From the NCBI GenBank assembly GCA_030537795.1, contig JAUNVE010000005.1:1028-65027 (forward strand): 64,000 nt of DNA, given 5' to 3'. Made by a program: the position numbers and the translations under genes. This stretch comes from Actinomycetaceae bacterium (GTDB lineage Bacteria; Actinomycetota; Actinomycetes; Actinomycetales; Actinomycetaceae). Positions 36,227-45,917 of this stretch are shown here, one piece after another (within the stretch, counting starts at the first letter, position 1; each line of letters begins with the position of its first letter). Under the pieces are notes generated by a model that worked only from the letters and a program-made list of their open reading frames with translations, ran no database searches and was not told the DNA's origin.

Positions 36227-36862
36227 ATGCATATGCTATCTATGATTGTCCTGAGGCATACTGGCACCGTGCACCCAACTATCACTGTTCAATCTTCACT
36301 TGGTCGGGCCGGTACTCTGATAGTGCTAGTCATAGCCGCAGTACTTTCTGCCCTATTCCTCCTTTCGGATGGACTCCGAATCGGATGGACGGCTCTTCCA
36401 TTCATTTGGCTCATTGCCGCGTTCTTTCGTCTTATGTGGTGGGTACCGCGCCTCGTGATTTCTCAACATGAAATCATCGCGCGCAATATGTGGTCTACGA
36501 TTCGCATACCGTGGGGTCGTTTTGAATCAGCTAGCGCGAATTTGGGTTTGATTCTCATCACTCAAGATGGCGAATTCCGTGTTTCCGCCGCTCAACCGAC
36601 GCCGATTCGAGACACCTTTAGTCGAGATCCGCGTCCGCTCCCCTTTATCAATTTATCCGCTGATCAGTTACGGTTTAGCCTTGACACGAACCAGGCACGC
36701 GAACTACTGACCATGTTGCAACAAATCCATGAGGGCCTCCCCGCCTCTCAGCGTACAGTCCTCAAAGCGAAGGAGGCTTCCTCCACCACTCGCACTCCTA
36801 ATACCTTTGAAATTGCCGTCATTATGGTACTGGCAGGCCTGTCGGTGGTGACGGCGCTATAA
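36227..36862 (+). CDS. PH-domain membrane protein
   Basis: 211 aa. Two hydrophobic helices near residues 26-66 (LIVLVIAAVLSALFLL and ALPFIWLIAAFFRLMWW) precede a bacterial PH-like domain (VISQHEIIARNMWSTIRIPWGRFESA), and a third hydrophobic segment ends the protein. ATG 36227 has AGGAG at 36214-36218; an open frame back to 36113 is ignored because it lacks a site. Function unknown; similar proteins are encoded in many actinobacteria. Confidence 0.8.
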   Translation: MHMLSMIVLRHTGTVHPTITVQSSLGRAGTLIVLVIAAVLSALFLLSDGLRIGWTALPFIWLIAAFFRLMWWVPRLVISQHEIIARNMWSTIRIPWGRFESASANLGLILITQDGEFRVSAAQPTPIRDTFSRDPRPLPFINLSADQLRFSLDTNQARELLTMLQQIHEGLPASQRTVLKAKEASSTTRTPNTFEIAVIMVLAGLSVVTAL

Positions 36863-36948
36863 CGGTAGTGGAGATTGGCGATTACATTACCTTGCATCAC
36901 CGCTTGTGCTCACTGCCAGGCAGGCACGCTGTCTTCAAGGATTTAGAT

Positions 36949-36976
36949 GAGGGCCCCGGTCAATACCGGGGCCCTC
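36949..36976. terminator. Terminator at the end of the peptide ABC transporter unit
   Basis: A perfect 12-pair stem (GAGGGCCCCGGT and complement) with loop CAAT, located between the PH-domain gene and the converging substrate-binding gene. Confidence 0.8.
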
Positions 36977-37018
36977 TGCACGGACTACTCTACGAGTGAG
37001 CTATTCGTAGCGGAATCA

Positions 37019-38719
37019 TTACTCGGTGAAACCAATGTTTTCTACACGGCCAGTCGAGAGTCCGAAGGCGCCGAAGTTGGCGAGATTCTGCGGTACCGCA
37101 GTGTACTCCATACGACGGTAGAGAGGGGCGTTCATGACTTCATCCCAAACCAGTTTATCGATCTGGTTACCGATCTCGGAGCGCTTGTCTTCATCCATTT
37201 CGACATCGGCTTCAGCGGTGAGTTTATCAATTTCTTCGTTGCAGATATTGGAGAAGTTATTCTCCGCATCGCAGGTGTAGATCTGGCCGATATTGGCAAA
37301 CGGATACACCGTGGTCTCCCAGGTGAATCCGATGATTCCAAATGTGCCATCTTGCAAAGTAGGTGTGAAGTCGTCAGTACTCTTATTTACGAGATTGACC
37401 TTGACACCGATTTCTTCCATGTCGGCTTGGAGGAGCTTGCCTTCATTTTCTGAGGTGGGAACACCTGCCAGCATCGCGTAATCAACTTCGAGTTCCTCGC
37501 CGTCTTTCGTACGGAACTGTTTCCCGTCTTCAAGAGTCCAGCCAGCTTCGTCTAGGAGTTCGCCGGCTACTTCTGGATCATAAGAGAGGTCCTGAGCATT
37601 ATCCTGGTAACCTTGCTGGCCGGGCATGAGGAAGTGGTTGCCAAGCATCAATTCAGCTGGCTCAATAGGCAGTCCTGCCAAGTCTGATTCGGCGATGGCT
37701 TCACGGTTAAGACCGCGGATAATGGCCTGACGCACCTTCTTATCGTCTAGGTTCTTAGCATTGCCATTAAATGTGAAGTGGCGCCATTGCTTACCACCTG
37801 CGGTTCGGATCTCACCGTCGGGGCGTCCCTGAACGCGAGTGTACTGGTCTGCTGAAATGAGGTACTGGAGCACATCGATTTCGGAGTTAGCAAATGACTG
37901 CGGTGCGAGGTCGGCATCAAGTTCGCGGAAGGTCACTTCGTCAAGCAGTGGTTTCTCGCCCCACCAGTTGTCGTTAGGCACAAGTTTGACAACTTTCTGT
38001 GCCTCGTCAACGCTGTCGATCTTAAAGGGACCGGCCAGCCAGTCGTTATTCGGCCCCTCGAGTTGACCGGTGTTGAAGGTTTCCGCATCGGCCAGTGATT
38101 CCGCGTTGAACACGCTGGACCAGGTTCCGGTCCAGTCCGGATAGGTGGACTTGTAGGTAATGACTACCTCAAAGTCATCATCGCCAGCTTCGACCTTCTC
38201 AACCTGATTGAAACCATCGGTGGAGGCGCACTGGTAGTCTTCATTCTCGCCATTACAGGCTTTCCACGTGGCTTGATAGTCTTTCCAGGTGATGGGGGTG
38301 CCGTTATTCCACTTTGCTTCAGGATTGAGCTTAAGGTGGACAACCTGCGGCGGCCCGTCTTCAACTTTCACTTCCTTCACGAAATTCTCGTTCGGAGTGG
38401 TGCTCGCATCTTCGGCATAATCCCAATTTGACGGTGAAACGAAACCGAGGATGGTGTTGAGGTCAACCGCGGCACCAGCGGCTTCAAGATAGTTCCACTG
38501 AACGGGAAGCTGGGTGATAGCGAAGCGGAGCTTGCCACCTTGCTGTAGCTTGTCGCGATCAACTGGATTAATGTCGCTCAACGCGGGAGCATCGTCGGGC
38601 TGTGCCGCATCGCCATTGTCGCCTGATGTTGCGGAGTTACCTCCGGAGTCAGAGCAACCAGCGAGGGCCAAGGCGGCAGTTGCGGCTACAACTGCCAGCG
38701 CACGTGTTGTACGTCGCAC
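37019..38719 (-). CDS. Peptide ABC transporter substrate-binding lipoprotein
   Basis: SBP family 5 (DppA/OppA) lipoprotein that captures peptides outside the membrane. The lipobox LALAGC places the lipidated Cys at residue 22 from this start. A Ser/Gly/Asp linker and the type 5 domain follow (LKLNPEAKWNNGTPITWKDY; ANSEIDVLQYL). GTG 38719 has GGAGG seven bases upstream; ATG 38758 is an upstream alternative without a site. Unusually it is the last gene of the locus, 193 bases after the ATPase gene, so it may also have its own promoter (TATAAA stretch at about 38746-38751). Confidence 0.93.
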   Translation of the reverse strand: MRRTTRALAVVAATAALALAGCSDSGGNSATSGDNGDAAQPDDAPALSDINPVDRDKLQQGGKLRFAITQLPVQWNYLEAAGAAVDLNTILGFVSPSNWDYAEDASTTPNENFVKEVKVEDGPPQVVHLKLNPEAKWNNGTPITWKDYQATWKACNGENEDYQCASTDGFNQVEKVEAGDDDFEVVITYKSTYPDWTGTWSSVFNAESLADAETFNTGQLEGPNNDWLAGPFKIDSVDEAQKVVKLVPNDNWWGEKPLLDEVTFRELDADLAPQSFANSEIDVLQYLISADQYTRVQGRPDGEIRTAGGKQWRHFTFNGNAKNLDDKKVRQAIIRGLNREAIAESDLAGLPIEPAELMLGNHFLMPGQQGYQDNAQDLSYDPEVAGELLDEAGWTLEDGKQFRTKDGEELEVDYAMLAGVPTSENEGKLLQADMEEIGVKVNLVNKSTDDFTPTLQDGTFGIIGFTWETTVYPFANIGQIYTCDAENNFSNICNEEIDKLTAEADVEMDEDKRSEIGNQIDKLVWDEVMNAPLYRRMEYTAVPQNLANFGAFGLSTGRVENIGFTE

Positions 38720-38912
38720 TAGTGTACCTCCATATTGTGTACTTATTTTATAAATCATCGACCATTTAAGGACGGTTGTGATGTCAGAGTATCGAAAGGC
38801 CGTCCACTAAGCCGAATGAGCAGATGAATTCACGGGGTCTTCACCCAATCGCAACCTATGTACCACCATGTGTCCCATAATCTGATGCGTACCTGATGAA
38901 GATGATGGTTCA

Positions 38913-41060
38913 TCAAAATACGTGCACCGCTTCGGGGTAGTGGCAGGCGCTGAGCGAGTCCACTGTTTCATCTGTGCCCCAAAGTTCCGGTTGTTCGCTG
39001 AGACAAGCCTGCTGTTCAGTTTCGCTCAGTTGCTGGAATTTCGGGCATCGCGTGCGGAAGCGGCATCCTGATGGCGGATTTGCCGGCGAGGGTAAATCAC
39101 CCGTCAGAAGAATCCGATCCCGCGTGCGCTCTTTCTGCGGATCCGGAACTGGAATAGCAGAAAGTAACGCTTGAGTATAGGGGTGCCGAGGACGGTCAAA
39201 AACCTCTTCCACATCCCCGATTTCGACGATCTTTCCAAGATACATGACGGCAACGCGATCAGCGATGTGTCGAATAACGGAAAGATCATGAGCTACAAAC
39301 AGGTAAGAGAGTCCGAGTTTCGCGCGTAATTCTTCAAGCAAATTAATCACACCCGCTTGAATGGAAACGTCGAGCGCCGATACCGGTTCGTCGAGTACAA
39401 GGAGCTTCGGTTCCAGCGCCAAAGCACGGGCAATACCGATGCGTTGACGTTGACCGCCAGAAAAATGGCGCGGATAGCGATTGAGGTGGGAGGGTTCTAA
39501 ACCGACGAGAGTGATGAGTTCACGCACTCGTTTTTCCGTATCCACCTTTGAATAGCCGTTGTATTTCAAGGGTTCCGAAATAATGTCGAAAATCGGCATA
39601 CGTGGATCAAGCGACGCCATGGGATCTTGAAAAACGACCTGCAGATCTTGGCGAATGAGCTTACGATCGCGCCGTCCCATCCGTCCCGTGTCTTTGCCGA
39701 AAACGACGATGGTGCCGTCCTCGGGAACCTTGAGTTCGAGGATTTCAAGGAGCGTTGTCGTTTTTCCGCATCCGGATTCGCCGACCAGCCCGAGCGTCTC
39801 ACCGGCGCGAATATCGAGAGTAATGCCGTCAACGGCGTGCACGGTTCCCACTTGGCGCTTGAAGACAGCACCTTTCATGAGCGGGAAGTATTTGCGCAGA
39901 CCATCGATTTTCAGCACTTCATCGCGGTCGAGGCGGTTAGCTGCCTGCGTCGGATTACTCAATGGTGCCGGTAGTGGATAGATGTCCTTGTAGTTCCACC
40001 GATTTTCGGTGATTTCGTCTGCTCGGACGCATGCCGCGCGATGGAGTTCCGCGCTACCGTCAACGGCATCGGTAGTTGCCCGCAGCTTCGGCTCATTTTG
40101 CAGGCATGCGTCGTTGGCGAGTGGGCACCGGGGAGCAAACGGGCAACCCGGGTGGAGATTAAGCATGGAAGGTGGATTCCCTTCCACCGGGGCAAGTGGC
40201 TCATTCGAAGACATGTCTGGCCGCGGGAGAGAGCCCAAAAGTCCGATGGTGTACGGCATTGCCGAACGATAGAAAATATCGTCAACCAACCCAGTTTCTA
40301 CGCATCGACCCGCGTACATTACGGCGACGCGATCGGCCATTCCCGCCACGACCCCGAGGTCGTGAGTAATCATAATGACCGCAGCACCAGTTTCGTGCTG
40401 CGCCTTTTTCAGCACGTCAAGAATCTGCGCCTGAATAGTGACATCTAGAGCCGTCGTCGGCTCATCCGCAATGATGAGATCGGGGTTATTCGCAATCGCC
40501 ATCGCAATGATGGCGCGCTGGCGCATACCGCCGGAGAATTCGTGCGGGAACGATTTGAATCGAACCTTTGGATTGGGAATACCGACAATGTCAAGTAGTT
40601 CAATGGCGCGTTCGCGTGCCTCACGCTTCGACATATTCTGGTGGATTTCGAGTGCTTCAACAATCTGATCCCCCACTGTATATACGGGAGTGAGGGCAGA
40701 TAGTGGATCCTGGAAAACCATGGCTACTTTTCTGCCGCGCACCTTGGACATCCACCCGTCTGAGCGTCCCAGTAATTCGGTACCGTGAAGCTTAACGGAA
40801 CCCTCGACTCTAGCGTTTTCGTCCAGCAGTCCCATAACGGCCATGGAAGTTACTGACTTTCCGGATCCCGATTCTCCAACAATGCTGAGCACTTCACCCG
40901 CATTCACCGACAAGTTCACTCCCCGCACGGCGTGCACATTGCCGTCCTCTGACGGAAATGTCACATGGAGGTCTTTAACTTCGAGTACGGGAACCCCTTC
41001 TTTTCGTTGCGGAATACCGCTCGTCTCGACATCTGTCTTCACACGCTTGGTGCGACTCAT
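38913..41060 (-). CDS. Peptide ABC transporter, fused double ATPase (DppD-DppF)
   Basis: 715 aa with two complete nucleotide-binding domains. The first has GESGSGKSVTS, FSGGMRQR and LIIADEPTTALDV; the second GESGCGKTTTL, FSGGQRQR and LLVLDEPVSALDV. Each is followed by the oligopeptide-ATPase C-terminal extension with cysteines (CPFAPRCPLANDAC and CRFRTRCPKF). Most transporters of this type use two separate ATPase genes. The start overlaps the end of the permease gene by four bases. Confidence 0.95.
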   Translation of the reverse strand: MSRTKRVKTDVETSGIPQRKEGVPVLEVKDLHVTFPSEDGNVHAVRGVNLSVNAGEVLSIVGESGSGKSVTSMAVMGLLDENARVEGSVKLHGTELLGRSDGWMSKVRGRKVAMVFQDPLSALTPVYTVGDQIVEALEIHQNMSKREARERAIELLDIVGIPNPKVRFKSFPHEFSGGMRQRAIIAMAIANNPDLIIADEPTTALDVTIQAQILDVLKKAQHETGAAVIMITHDLGVVAGMADRVAVMYAGRCVETGLVDDIFYRSAMPYTIGLLGSLPRPDMSSNEPLAPVEGNPPSMLNLHPGCPFAPRCPLANDACLQNEPKLRATTDAVDGSAELHRAACVRADEITENRWNYKDIYPLPAPLSNPTQAANRLDRDEVLKIDGLRKYFPLMKGAVFKRQVGTVHAVDGITLDIRAGETLGLVGESGCGKTTTLLEILELKVPEDGTIVVFGKDTGRMGRRDRKLIRQDLQVVFQDPMASLDPRMPIFDIISEPLKYNGYSKVDTEKRVRELITLVGLEPSHLNRYPRHFSGGQRQRIGIARALALEPKLLVLDEPVSALDVSIQAGVINLLEELRAKLGLSYLFVAHDLSVIRHIADRVAVMYLGKIVEIGDVEEVFDRPRHPYTQALLSAIPVPDPQKERTRDRILLTGDLPSPANPPSGCRFRTRCPKFQQLSETEQQACLSEQPELWGTDETVDSLSACHYPEAVHVF

Positions 41061-42061
41061 GCTTGACCTCCCGACTTGGACGACGGATCAATGGCGTCGC
41101 GTAGTCCGTCACCGATGAAATTCACGAAGATAAGCGTAAGAGTGAGGAAGGTAGCCGGAGCGAGGAAAATCCACGGGTAACTGGTCGCCATTCCCTGCCC
41201 TTCGGCAATGATGACACCCAGCGAGGTATTGGGCGGTTGAACACCGAATCCGAAATACGACAGCACGGTCTCACTCATAACTGCAGCGACAAATGCTAAA
41301 GCCGCGTCAATGATGAGGTAGGAAGCCACGTTCGGAATGATGTGTTTACGAATGATCGTTGCCGACGGAACTGACATGTATTTCGCTGCTGTGACGTATT
41401 CGAGATTCTTCACCGATAGCGTCATCGATCGGACAACACGCGCAGTCAACATCCAACCGAATGCCGCGAGCAACAATATAAAGAGCGTAATTGAACCATT
41501 CGAGCCGCCCGTCTTCTGCGATATGACAGCCACTATGAGGAAAGACGGAACGACCAGTAGTAGGTCAATGAACCAGAGAATTACCCGATCTACGACCTTG
41601 CCGAAGTAGGCGGCTGTCGAACCAATAAGTGCCGCTAACGTGGTTTGAATCATGGCCACGGCTACACCGATGACGAGTGATTTGCGTAAACCTTCGACGG
41701 TGAGTGCGAATACGTCGCGCCCTCCTTGCGTAGTGCCGAACCAGTGGGCCGCTGAGGGGGCTTTCAAGAAGGCTTTTCGATCAACTTCTTGGAAATCCCA
41801 CGGTGAAATATAGGGGCCGATAATAGCGATGAGCACGATGATTGCGAAACCGATAACGCCGACGACGGCAGTGCGTGACCGGAAAAACCGCCGTCGAATA
41901 AGCGCGCTTCGATTCATTCGCTTTGCTGATGGAGTTTCACCGGTGGTGTTTTCCTCTTGAGCTGCGTCGGTATCGGAGCCGGTGCGCGGAAAGTCTTTGT
42001 CAGCAGCTTGAGTTACGTTTTGAATGCTTTTCTCTTCGAAATGAGGGTTCGAATGCGACAT
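41057..42061 (-). CDS. Peptide ABC transporter permease (DppC type)
   Basis: 334 aa inner-membrane permease with about six helices after a long hydrophilic N-terminus of 55 residues. The EAA-like loop is near residues 213-242 (RVVRSMTLSVKNLEYVTAAKYMSVPSATIIRKHIIPNV). It follows the DppB gene by three bases and overlaps the ATPase gene, so the three are coupled. Confidence 0.95.
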   Translation of the reverse strand: MSHSNPHFEEKSIQNVTQAADKDFPRTGSDTDAAQEENTTGETPSAKRMNRSALIRRRFFRSRTAVVGVIGFAIIVLIAIIGPYISPWDFQEVDRKAFLKAPSAAHWFGTTQGGRDVFALTVEGLRKSLVIGVAVAMIQTTLAALIGSTAAYFGKVVDRVILWFIDLLLVVPSFLIVAVISQKTGGSNGSITLFILLLAAFGWMLTARVVRSMTLSVKNLEYVTAAKYMSVPSATIIRKHIIPNVASYLIIDAALAFVAAVMSETVLSYFGFGVQPPNTSLGVIIAEGQGMATSYPWIFLAPATFLTLTLIFVNFIGDGLRDAIDPSSKSGGQA

Positions 42062-42064
42062 AGT

Positions 42065-43048
42065 TTAACTCACCCTCACACGCGGATCGACAACAACGAT
42101 GAGTATGTCTGACAAAAGGGCGCCGGTCAGTGTTGAGGCTCCCGAGAAGGCCACCACTGCCGCGGTGCCATTGACGTCCTGACCTCGAATTGATTCAACT
42201 GAATAGATTCCCAGGCCGTGCCATCCAAAGATTTGCTCCGTTACGGTAGCGCCGAGGAACAGCGTCGCTACCGCGAAAGCAAAGAATGTCGCCATGGGCA
42301 CGAGAGAAGTGCGTAAAGCGTGGCGGATAACCGCCTGTGTTTTGGGAAGACCTTTTGCGCGCGCGGTGCGCACGTAATCTGCGCCTAAGCTATCGAGCAT
42401 GAGGTTACGTTGATAACGCGAATAGGATGCGATACCACCCAGCGACATAGAGATTGTCGGTAAGAGAAGATGTTGCGCTCGATCAACGATCCAGGCTCCT
42501 GGATAATCGCCGATATTTCCTGTTTCGCCAACAAACTCGAAGAAGTTTGTTCCTGTGGCGAGGTTGAATTTAGTGGCTCCGATCTGAAGCAGTGTTGCCA
42601 ACACAATCACCGGCGTTGAAATAATAATGAGCGACAGGAGGGAGATCGTTCGATCTGCCCACGAATACTGCTTTGTCGCGGTCCATGCCCCAACTGCTAC
42701 ACCGCCGATGATGCCGACGAAAGAACCGATGAAAATCAGTCGCACTGAAACCCAAATTTTCACGGCGATGATGCTGTTTACGCTTTCACCGCGAGGTGTT
42801 TTCCCCCAATCCCAGGAGCTAAAGATTCCCGACAGCCACGTGGTGTAGCGTTCTGTTAGTGGAACTGTCTTTGACAGATTGTAATCAACCAGCATTCGTT
42901 CGATAGCCGCCCAATCGCGCGTAGGGTCGGTGAGGTCGAATGCTGATTTTGCGTCGAGGGTGGTCGCAGCAATGAGATACGCCAACGACACCGCTACAAA
43001 TAATAGAAGCGCATAATTCGCGATTCTACGGGCGAGATAGTAGAACAT
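42065..43048 (-). CDS. Peptide ABC transporter permease (DppB type)
   Basis: 327 aa permease, first gene of the transporter operon. The N-terminal helix, periplasmic loop and BPD_transp_1 domain are present; RNLMLDSLGADYVRTARAKGLPKTQAVIRHALRTSLVPMA is the ATPase-contact loop. ATG 43048 has AGAAGG nine bases upstream. The 297-base region 43049-43345 upstream contains a 6-bp GGGGAG/CTCCCC repeat and presumably the promoter, with no gene seen. Confidence 0.95.
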   Translation of the reverse strand: MFYYLARRIANYALLLFVAVSLAYLIAATTLDAKSAFDLTDPTRDWAAIERMLVDYNLSKTVPLTERYTTWLSGIFSSWDWGKTPRGESVNSIIAVKIWVSVRLIFIGSFVGIIGGVAVGAWTATKQYSWADRTISLLSLIIISTPVIVLATLLQIGATKFNLATGTNFFEFVGETGNIGDYPGAWIVDRAQHLLLPTISMSLGGIASYSRYQRNLMLDSLGADYVRTARAKGLPKTQAVIRHALRTSLVPMATFFAFAVATLFLGATVTEQIFGWHGLGIYSVESIRGQDVNGTAAVVAFSGASTLTGALLSDILIVVVDPRVRVS

Positions 43049-43345
43049 GGACGTTTACCTTCTGGGGAGATGGCCTGATTCTCCGTTCACTCCCCACGGA
43101 TTCGCGGATCCTCAGCGCTATTGCCGCCCGTGTAGGCGCCGGTTTGCGTCACAGATGCGGTCACTGTTTTCCGACTGTAGTCCAAAGGAACCAGAGACTA
43201 AAACTCGAAATAAGCTGGCAGACTCAAATGTGAGAAATTTCAGTAAAACTGACTCACGGCCGACGCTACTAAGGACTCAGTGCACCCTTCTATATTTTAG
43301 TAACGACCCCAGTGCTTTAAAACGAAAGTACTGCGTAATCAACAT

Positions 43346-43906
43346 TCACCGACACGTTATCGGAGTCCCAGAGCCGATAGCTTCTCCCGAACCCTGTCTT
43401 AAATCACTGCCAGCCAGTCCTCGCATTACTGCCGATTTCTGCCCGAGCAGTACGACCTCACCGGATACTTGAGTTTCGGTACCCAGTATTTTCTTCAGTG
43501 TTACTCGGTACGCTCTTTGTGCTAACAACTGCGTTACACGTGTCACGAGATTGGGAACCGCCTTAATACGGTAGCTGAGCTTCCAACGCAGTACGCAATA
43601 TTCGCCCTCACGCACCATCTTGGCATCAATGGTGCCGAAAAATATTGGCCCTACTTTCTCAATGACGGCATGATACGGCGGTTCCCAGCGGCGAACTATC
43701 ATGCGATCGTCGATTGTGATTAGTCCAAGCTCAGTCCGGGCAATGAAGCGAGCGCCGCGACGCAACGACGTCCCTTGACTGCGGACGGTAGTCAAGGGAA
43801 CGGCTCGCGAATGTCGGCTGAGGTCCCACAGACGAGACCACATCACGTCGACCGTCTCAGGTGAGCGAATCTCGACGGTGAAGTGCGGCCATTCCTTTTC
43901 TGTCAT
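43346..43906 (-). CDS. SRPBCC-family (START-like) protein
   Basis: 186 aa. Residues 1-145 match the SRPBCC/polyketide-cyclase fold (HFTVEIRSPETVDVMWSRLWDLSRHSRAVPLTTV; RRWEPPYHAVIEKVGP), which binds hydrophobic ligands. The last 40 residues (GTETQVSGEVVLLGQKSAV...) are extra to the domain. Function unknown. TAGGCT lies six bases before ATG 43906, so the transcript looks leaderless. It is divergent from thpR. Confidence 0.78.
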   Translation of the reverse strand: MTEKEWPHFTVEIRSPETVDVMWSRLWDLSRHSRAVPLTTVRSQGTSLRRGARFIARTELGLITIDDRMIVRRWEPPYHAVIEKVGPIFFGTIDAKMVREGEYCVLRWKLSYRIKAVPNLVTRVTQLLAQRAYRVTLKKILGTETQVSGEVVLLGQKSAVMRGLAGSDLRQGSGEAIGSGTPITCR

Positions 43907-43912
43907 ACTTCG

Positions 43913-43918
43913 AGCCTA
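43913..43918 (-). promoter_or_regulatory. -10 box TAGGCT of a leaderless SRPBCC promoter
   Basis: TAGGCT with six bases (CGAAGT) to ATG 43906 on the minus strand. The divergent thpR promoter has the identical hexamer at 43962. Confidence 0.55.
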
Positions 43919-43961
43919 GGTACAGGATTGGTATTCCACAGCTACTTTCAAAAGTTATCGT

Positions 43962-43967
43962 TAGGCT
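43962..43967 (+). promoter_or_regulatory. -10 box TAGGCT of a leaderless thpR promoter
   Basis: TAGGCT with six bases (GGACGC) to ATG 43974 and no ribosome site. Confidence 0.55.
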
Positions 43968-43973
43968 GGACGC

Positions 43974-44531
43974 ATGGGACAGCGAATGTTTATCGCTCTG
44001 TATCCACCGCAGTTGGTTGTGGATGAACTGACAGAGTTTCTTCACGCTCGCCCACAAATGCCGTGGATTAATCCGGAGCAGTGGCATATCACGCTCGCGT
44101 TCTTGGCAAGTGTTCCTTCCGCGCGCACCGACGAACTGATTGATCGCCTGAGGAATAGTTTTGCGCGTAAAAATGCGCTCAGTTTGCAGCTATGCGGCGC
44201 CGGAGTTTTCCCCAGCCCCGACCGCGCAAAAGTACTGTGGATGAGGCCGGTTGCGCTCAGCGGCGATCTCGAAACGCTCGCTCGAACCGCTCGTAACACG
44301 GCAAATACCTGTGGAGCAACTCCCGACGGCCGCGCTTTCACCGCTCATCTCACGGTCGCTCGTTTGCGGCGGCCCATTGAAGCAACCCGGTGGTTGAGAA
44401 TACTTAACTCTTTTACCTCCTCTTCCTGGCAAGCTTCGCATATTCGACTCATCGCTTCGTATCTGGGTGAAGGGCCATCGCGGCGCCCTCGCCACGAAGA
44501 AGTTGCACGTTTCGCCCTCCACGAGGAGTAA
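43974..44531 (+). CDS. thpR: RNA 2',3'-cyclic phosphodiesterase (2H phosphoesterase)
   Basis: 185 aa 2H-family enzyme that opens 2',3'-cyclic phosphates on RNA ends, historically called 2'-5' RNA ligase. The two catalytic motifs are H38-x-T40 (WHITLAFL) and H125-x-T127 (AHLTVARL). The start FIALYPPQ is typical. It is 60 bases before the Memo/AMMECR1 gene in the same direction, so possibly in one unit. Confidence 0.93.
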   Translation: MGQRMFIALYPPQLVVDELTEFLHARPQMPWINPEQWHITLAFLASVPSARTDELIDRLRNSFARKNALSLQLCGAGVFPSPDRAKVLWMRPVALSGDLETLARTARNTANTCGATPDGRAFTAHLTVARLRRPIEATRWLRILNSFTSSSWQASHIRLIASYLGEGPSRRPRHEEVARFALHEE

Positions 44532-44591
44532 ACGTCGGATTCCTCCCCCTGCTGTCCGAGTACTCGATAGCCTGGCACTGGAGGGAAGATC

Positions 44592-45917
44592 ATGACAATC
44601 GTGAGACAACCGGCTGTTTCTGGCATGTTTTATCCGGCGGATCCCGAGCAGTTGCGCAAGTGGGTCGATGAGGCGCTGGAAGCTGTGACTCCCCCACCGC
44701 TGACATCGCGAGTAGTCATCAGCCCGCACGCGGGATACGTCTACTCGGGAGCGCTCGCGGCGCGCGCAATCGCCTGCTTACCAACGAACACCAGACGCGT
44801 ACTCGTTCTCGGTCCCTGTCACCGCGTGGGAATCGATGCCATGGCGCTTGCGGGAGCTGACGCACACGCAACACCGCTGGGCACAATCCCCAACGACCCA
44901 GAGTTGACCGAACTCATCTGCACGCACCCGGCAGTTACCACGGCACCGATTGTGCAACGGGACGAACATTCTCTCGAGGTGCAGCTACCGTTCCTCCAGC
45001 GCCATCTCGAACCCGGCTTCAGTGTTGTTCCCGTAGCGGTTGGGCAGGTGCCCGCATCCGCGGTTGCCGACATTATCGATATAGCGTGGCAGGCCGATAA
45101 TACGGCGGTAGTCGTCAGCTCTGACCTTAGCCACTACCTTCCCTATGCGCAGGCTCGCGATGTCGATGCCGATACGTTGCATCGCATCGTCACGCTGGAT
45201 GGGCCACTGGTCGGCTCACAGGCGTGCGGAGCCTTCCCCGTTAGCGGTTTAATCGAGTTCGCGCGACGCAGACAGCTGTCCCCTGTTGTCCTCGACTCGT
45301 GCAACTCCGGCGACACAGCCGGTGACCGCTCGCGTGTGGTCGGCTATGGTGCGCTGGCTTTGCGACCGGCATCTGCATTGCCCGCCCTCGCCTACAATGC
45401 GATTGCGCGCCACCTCGGAGCAGGTGAAGTGCCGGTGCCCGCAACCACCGAACAGTTGGAATCGGACGGCGCAACATTTGTCACTCTTACCATCGACGGC
45501 CAACTACGAGGCTGCATCGGCTCTCTTGTCGCTCACCGCCCTCTTCGCGACGACGTTGAATACAATGCGCGCGCGGCGGCATTTTCGGATCCGCGGTTTA
45601 GTCCACTGACCGAAACGGAACTGAACCGAATCAGTGTCGAGGTATCCGTACTTAGCGCGCCCTCGCCCCTTGCTGGTAGTCCCGGTTTAGAACGGTCGGA
45701 GGTCGAGGCTCGCCTGCGCCCCGGTGTTGATGGCGTGACGTTGTCTCACGGGTCCCGACGGTCAACGTTTTTGCCGCAAGTGTGGGATGAGCTCGCCAAC
45801 CCGCATGACTTTCTCGCTCATTTATTACGAAAGGGTGGGTGGCCTGCAAGCGGGTGGGATCGAAACATCGCGGTGGAGACCTATCAGGTCACGAGCTACC
45901 ACCTTCCGAAGCGATGA
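44592..45917 (+). CDS. AmmeMemoRadiSam protein: Memo (B) fused to AMMECR1 (A)
   Basis: 441 aa fusion. Residues 1-265 are a Memo domain related to class III extradiol dioxygenases: SPHAGY near 44-49, GPCHRVG near 75 and SSDLSHY near 176 carry the metal-binding histidines. Residues 275-441 are AMMECR1 with FVTLTIDGQLRGCIGS (RGCIG at 306-310). Together with the radical SAM gene that overlaps by ATGA this is the AmmeMemoRadiSam system, whose reaction is not established. The ribosome site is GGAGGG before ATG 44592. Confidence 0.93.
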   Translation: MTIVRQPAVSGMFYPADPEQLRKWVDEALEAVTPPPLTSRVVISPHAGYVYSGALAARAIACLPTNTRRVLVLGPCHRVGIDAMALAGADAHATPLGTIPNDPELTELICTHPAVTTAPIVQRDEHSLEVQLPFLQRHLEPGFSVVPVAVGQVPASAVADIIDIAWQADNTAVVVSSDLSHYLPYAQARDVDADTLHRIVTLDGPLVGSQACGAFPVSGLIEFARRRQLSPVVLDSCNSGDTAGDRSRVVGYGALALRPASALPALAYNAIARHLGAGEVPVPATTEQLESDGATFVTLTIDGQLRGCIGSLVAHRPLRDDVEYNARAAAFSDPRFSPLTETELNRISVEVSVLSAPSPLAGSPGLERSEVEARLRPGVDGVTLSHGSRRSTFLPQVWDELANPHDFLAHLLRKGGWPASGWDRNIAVETYQVTSYHLPKR

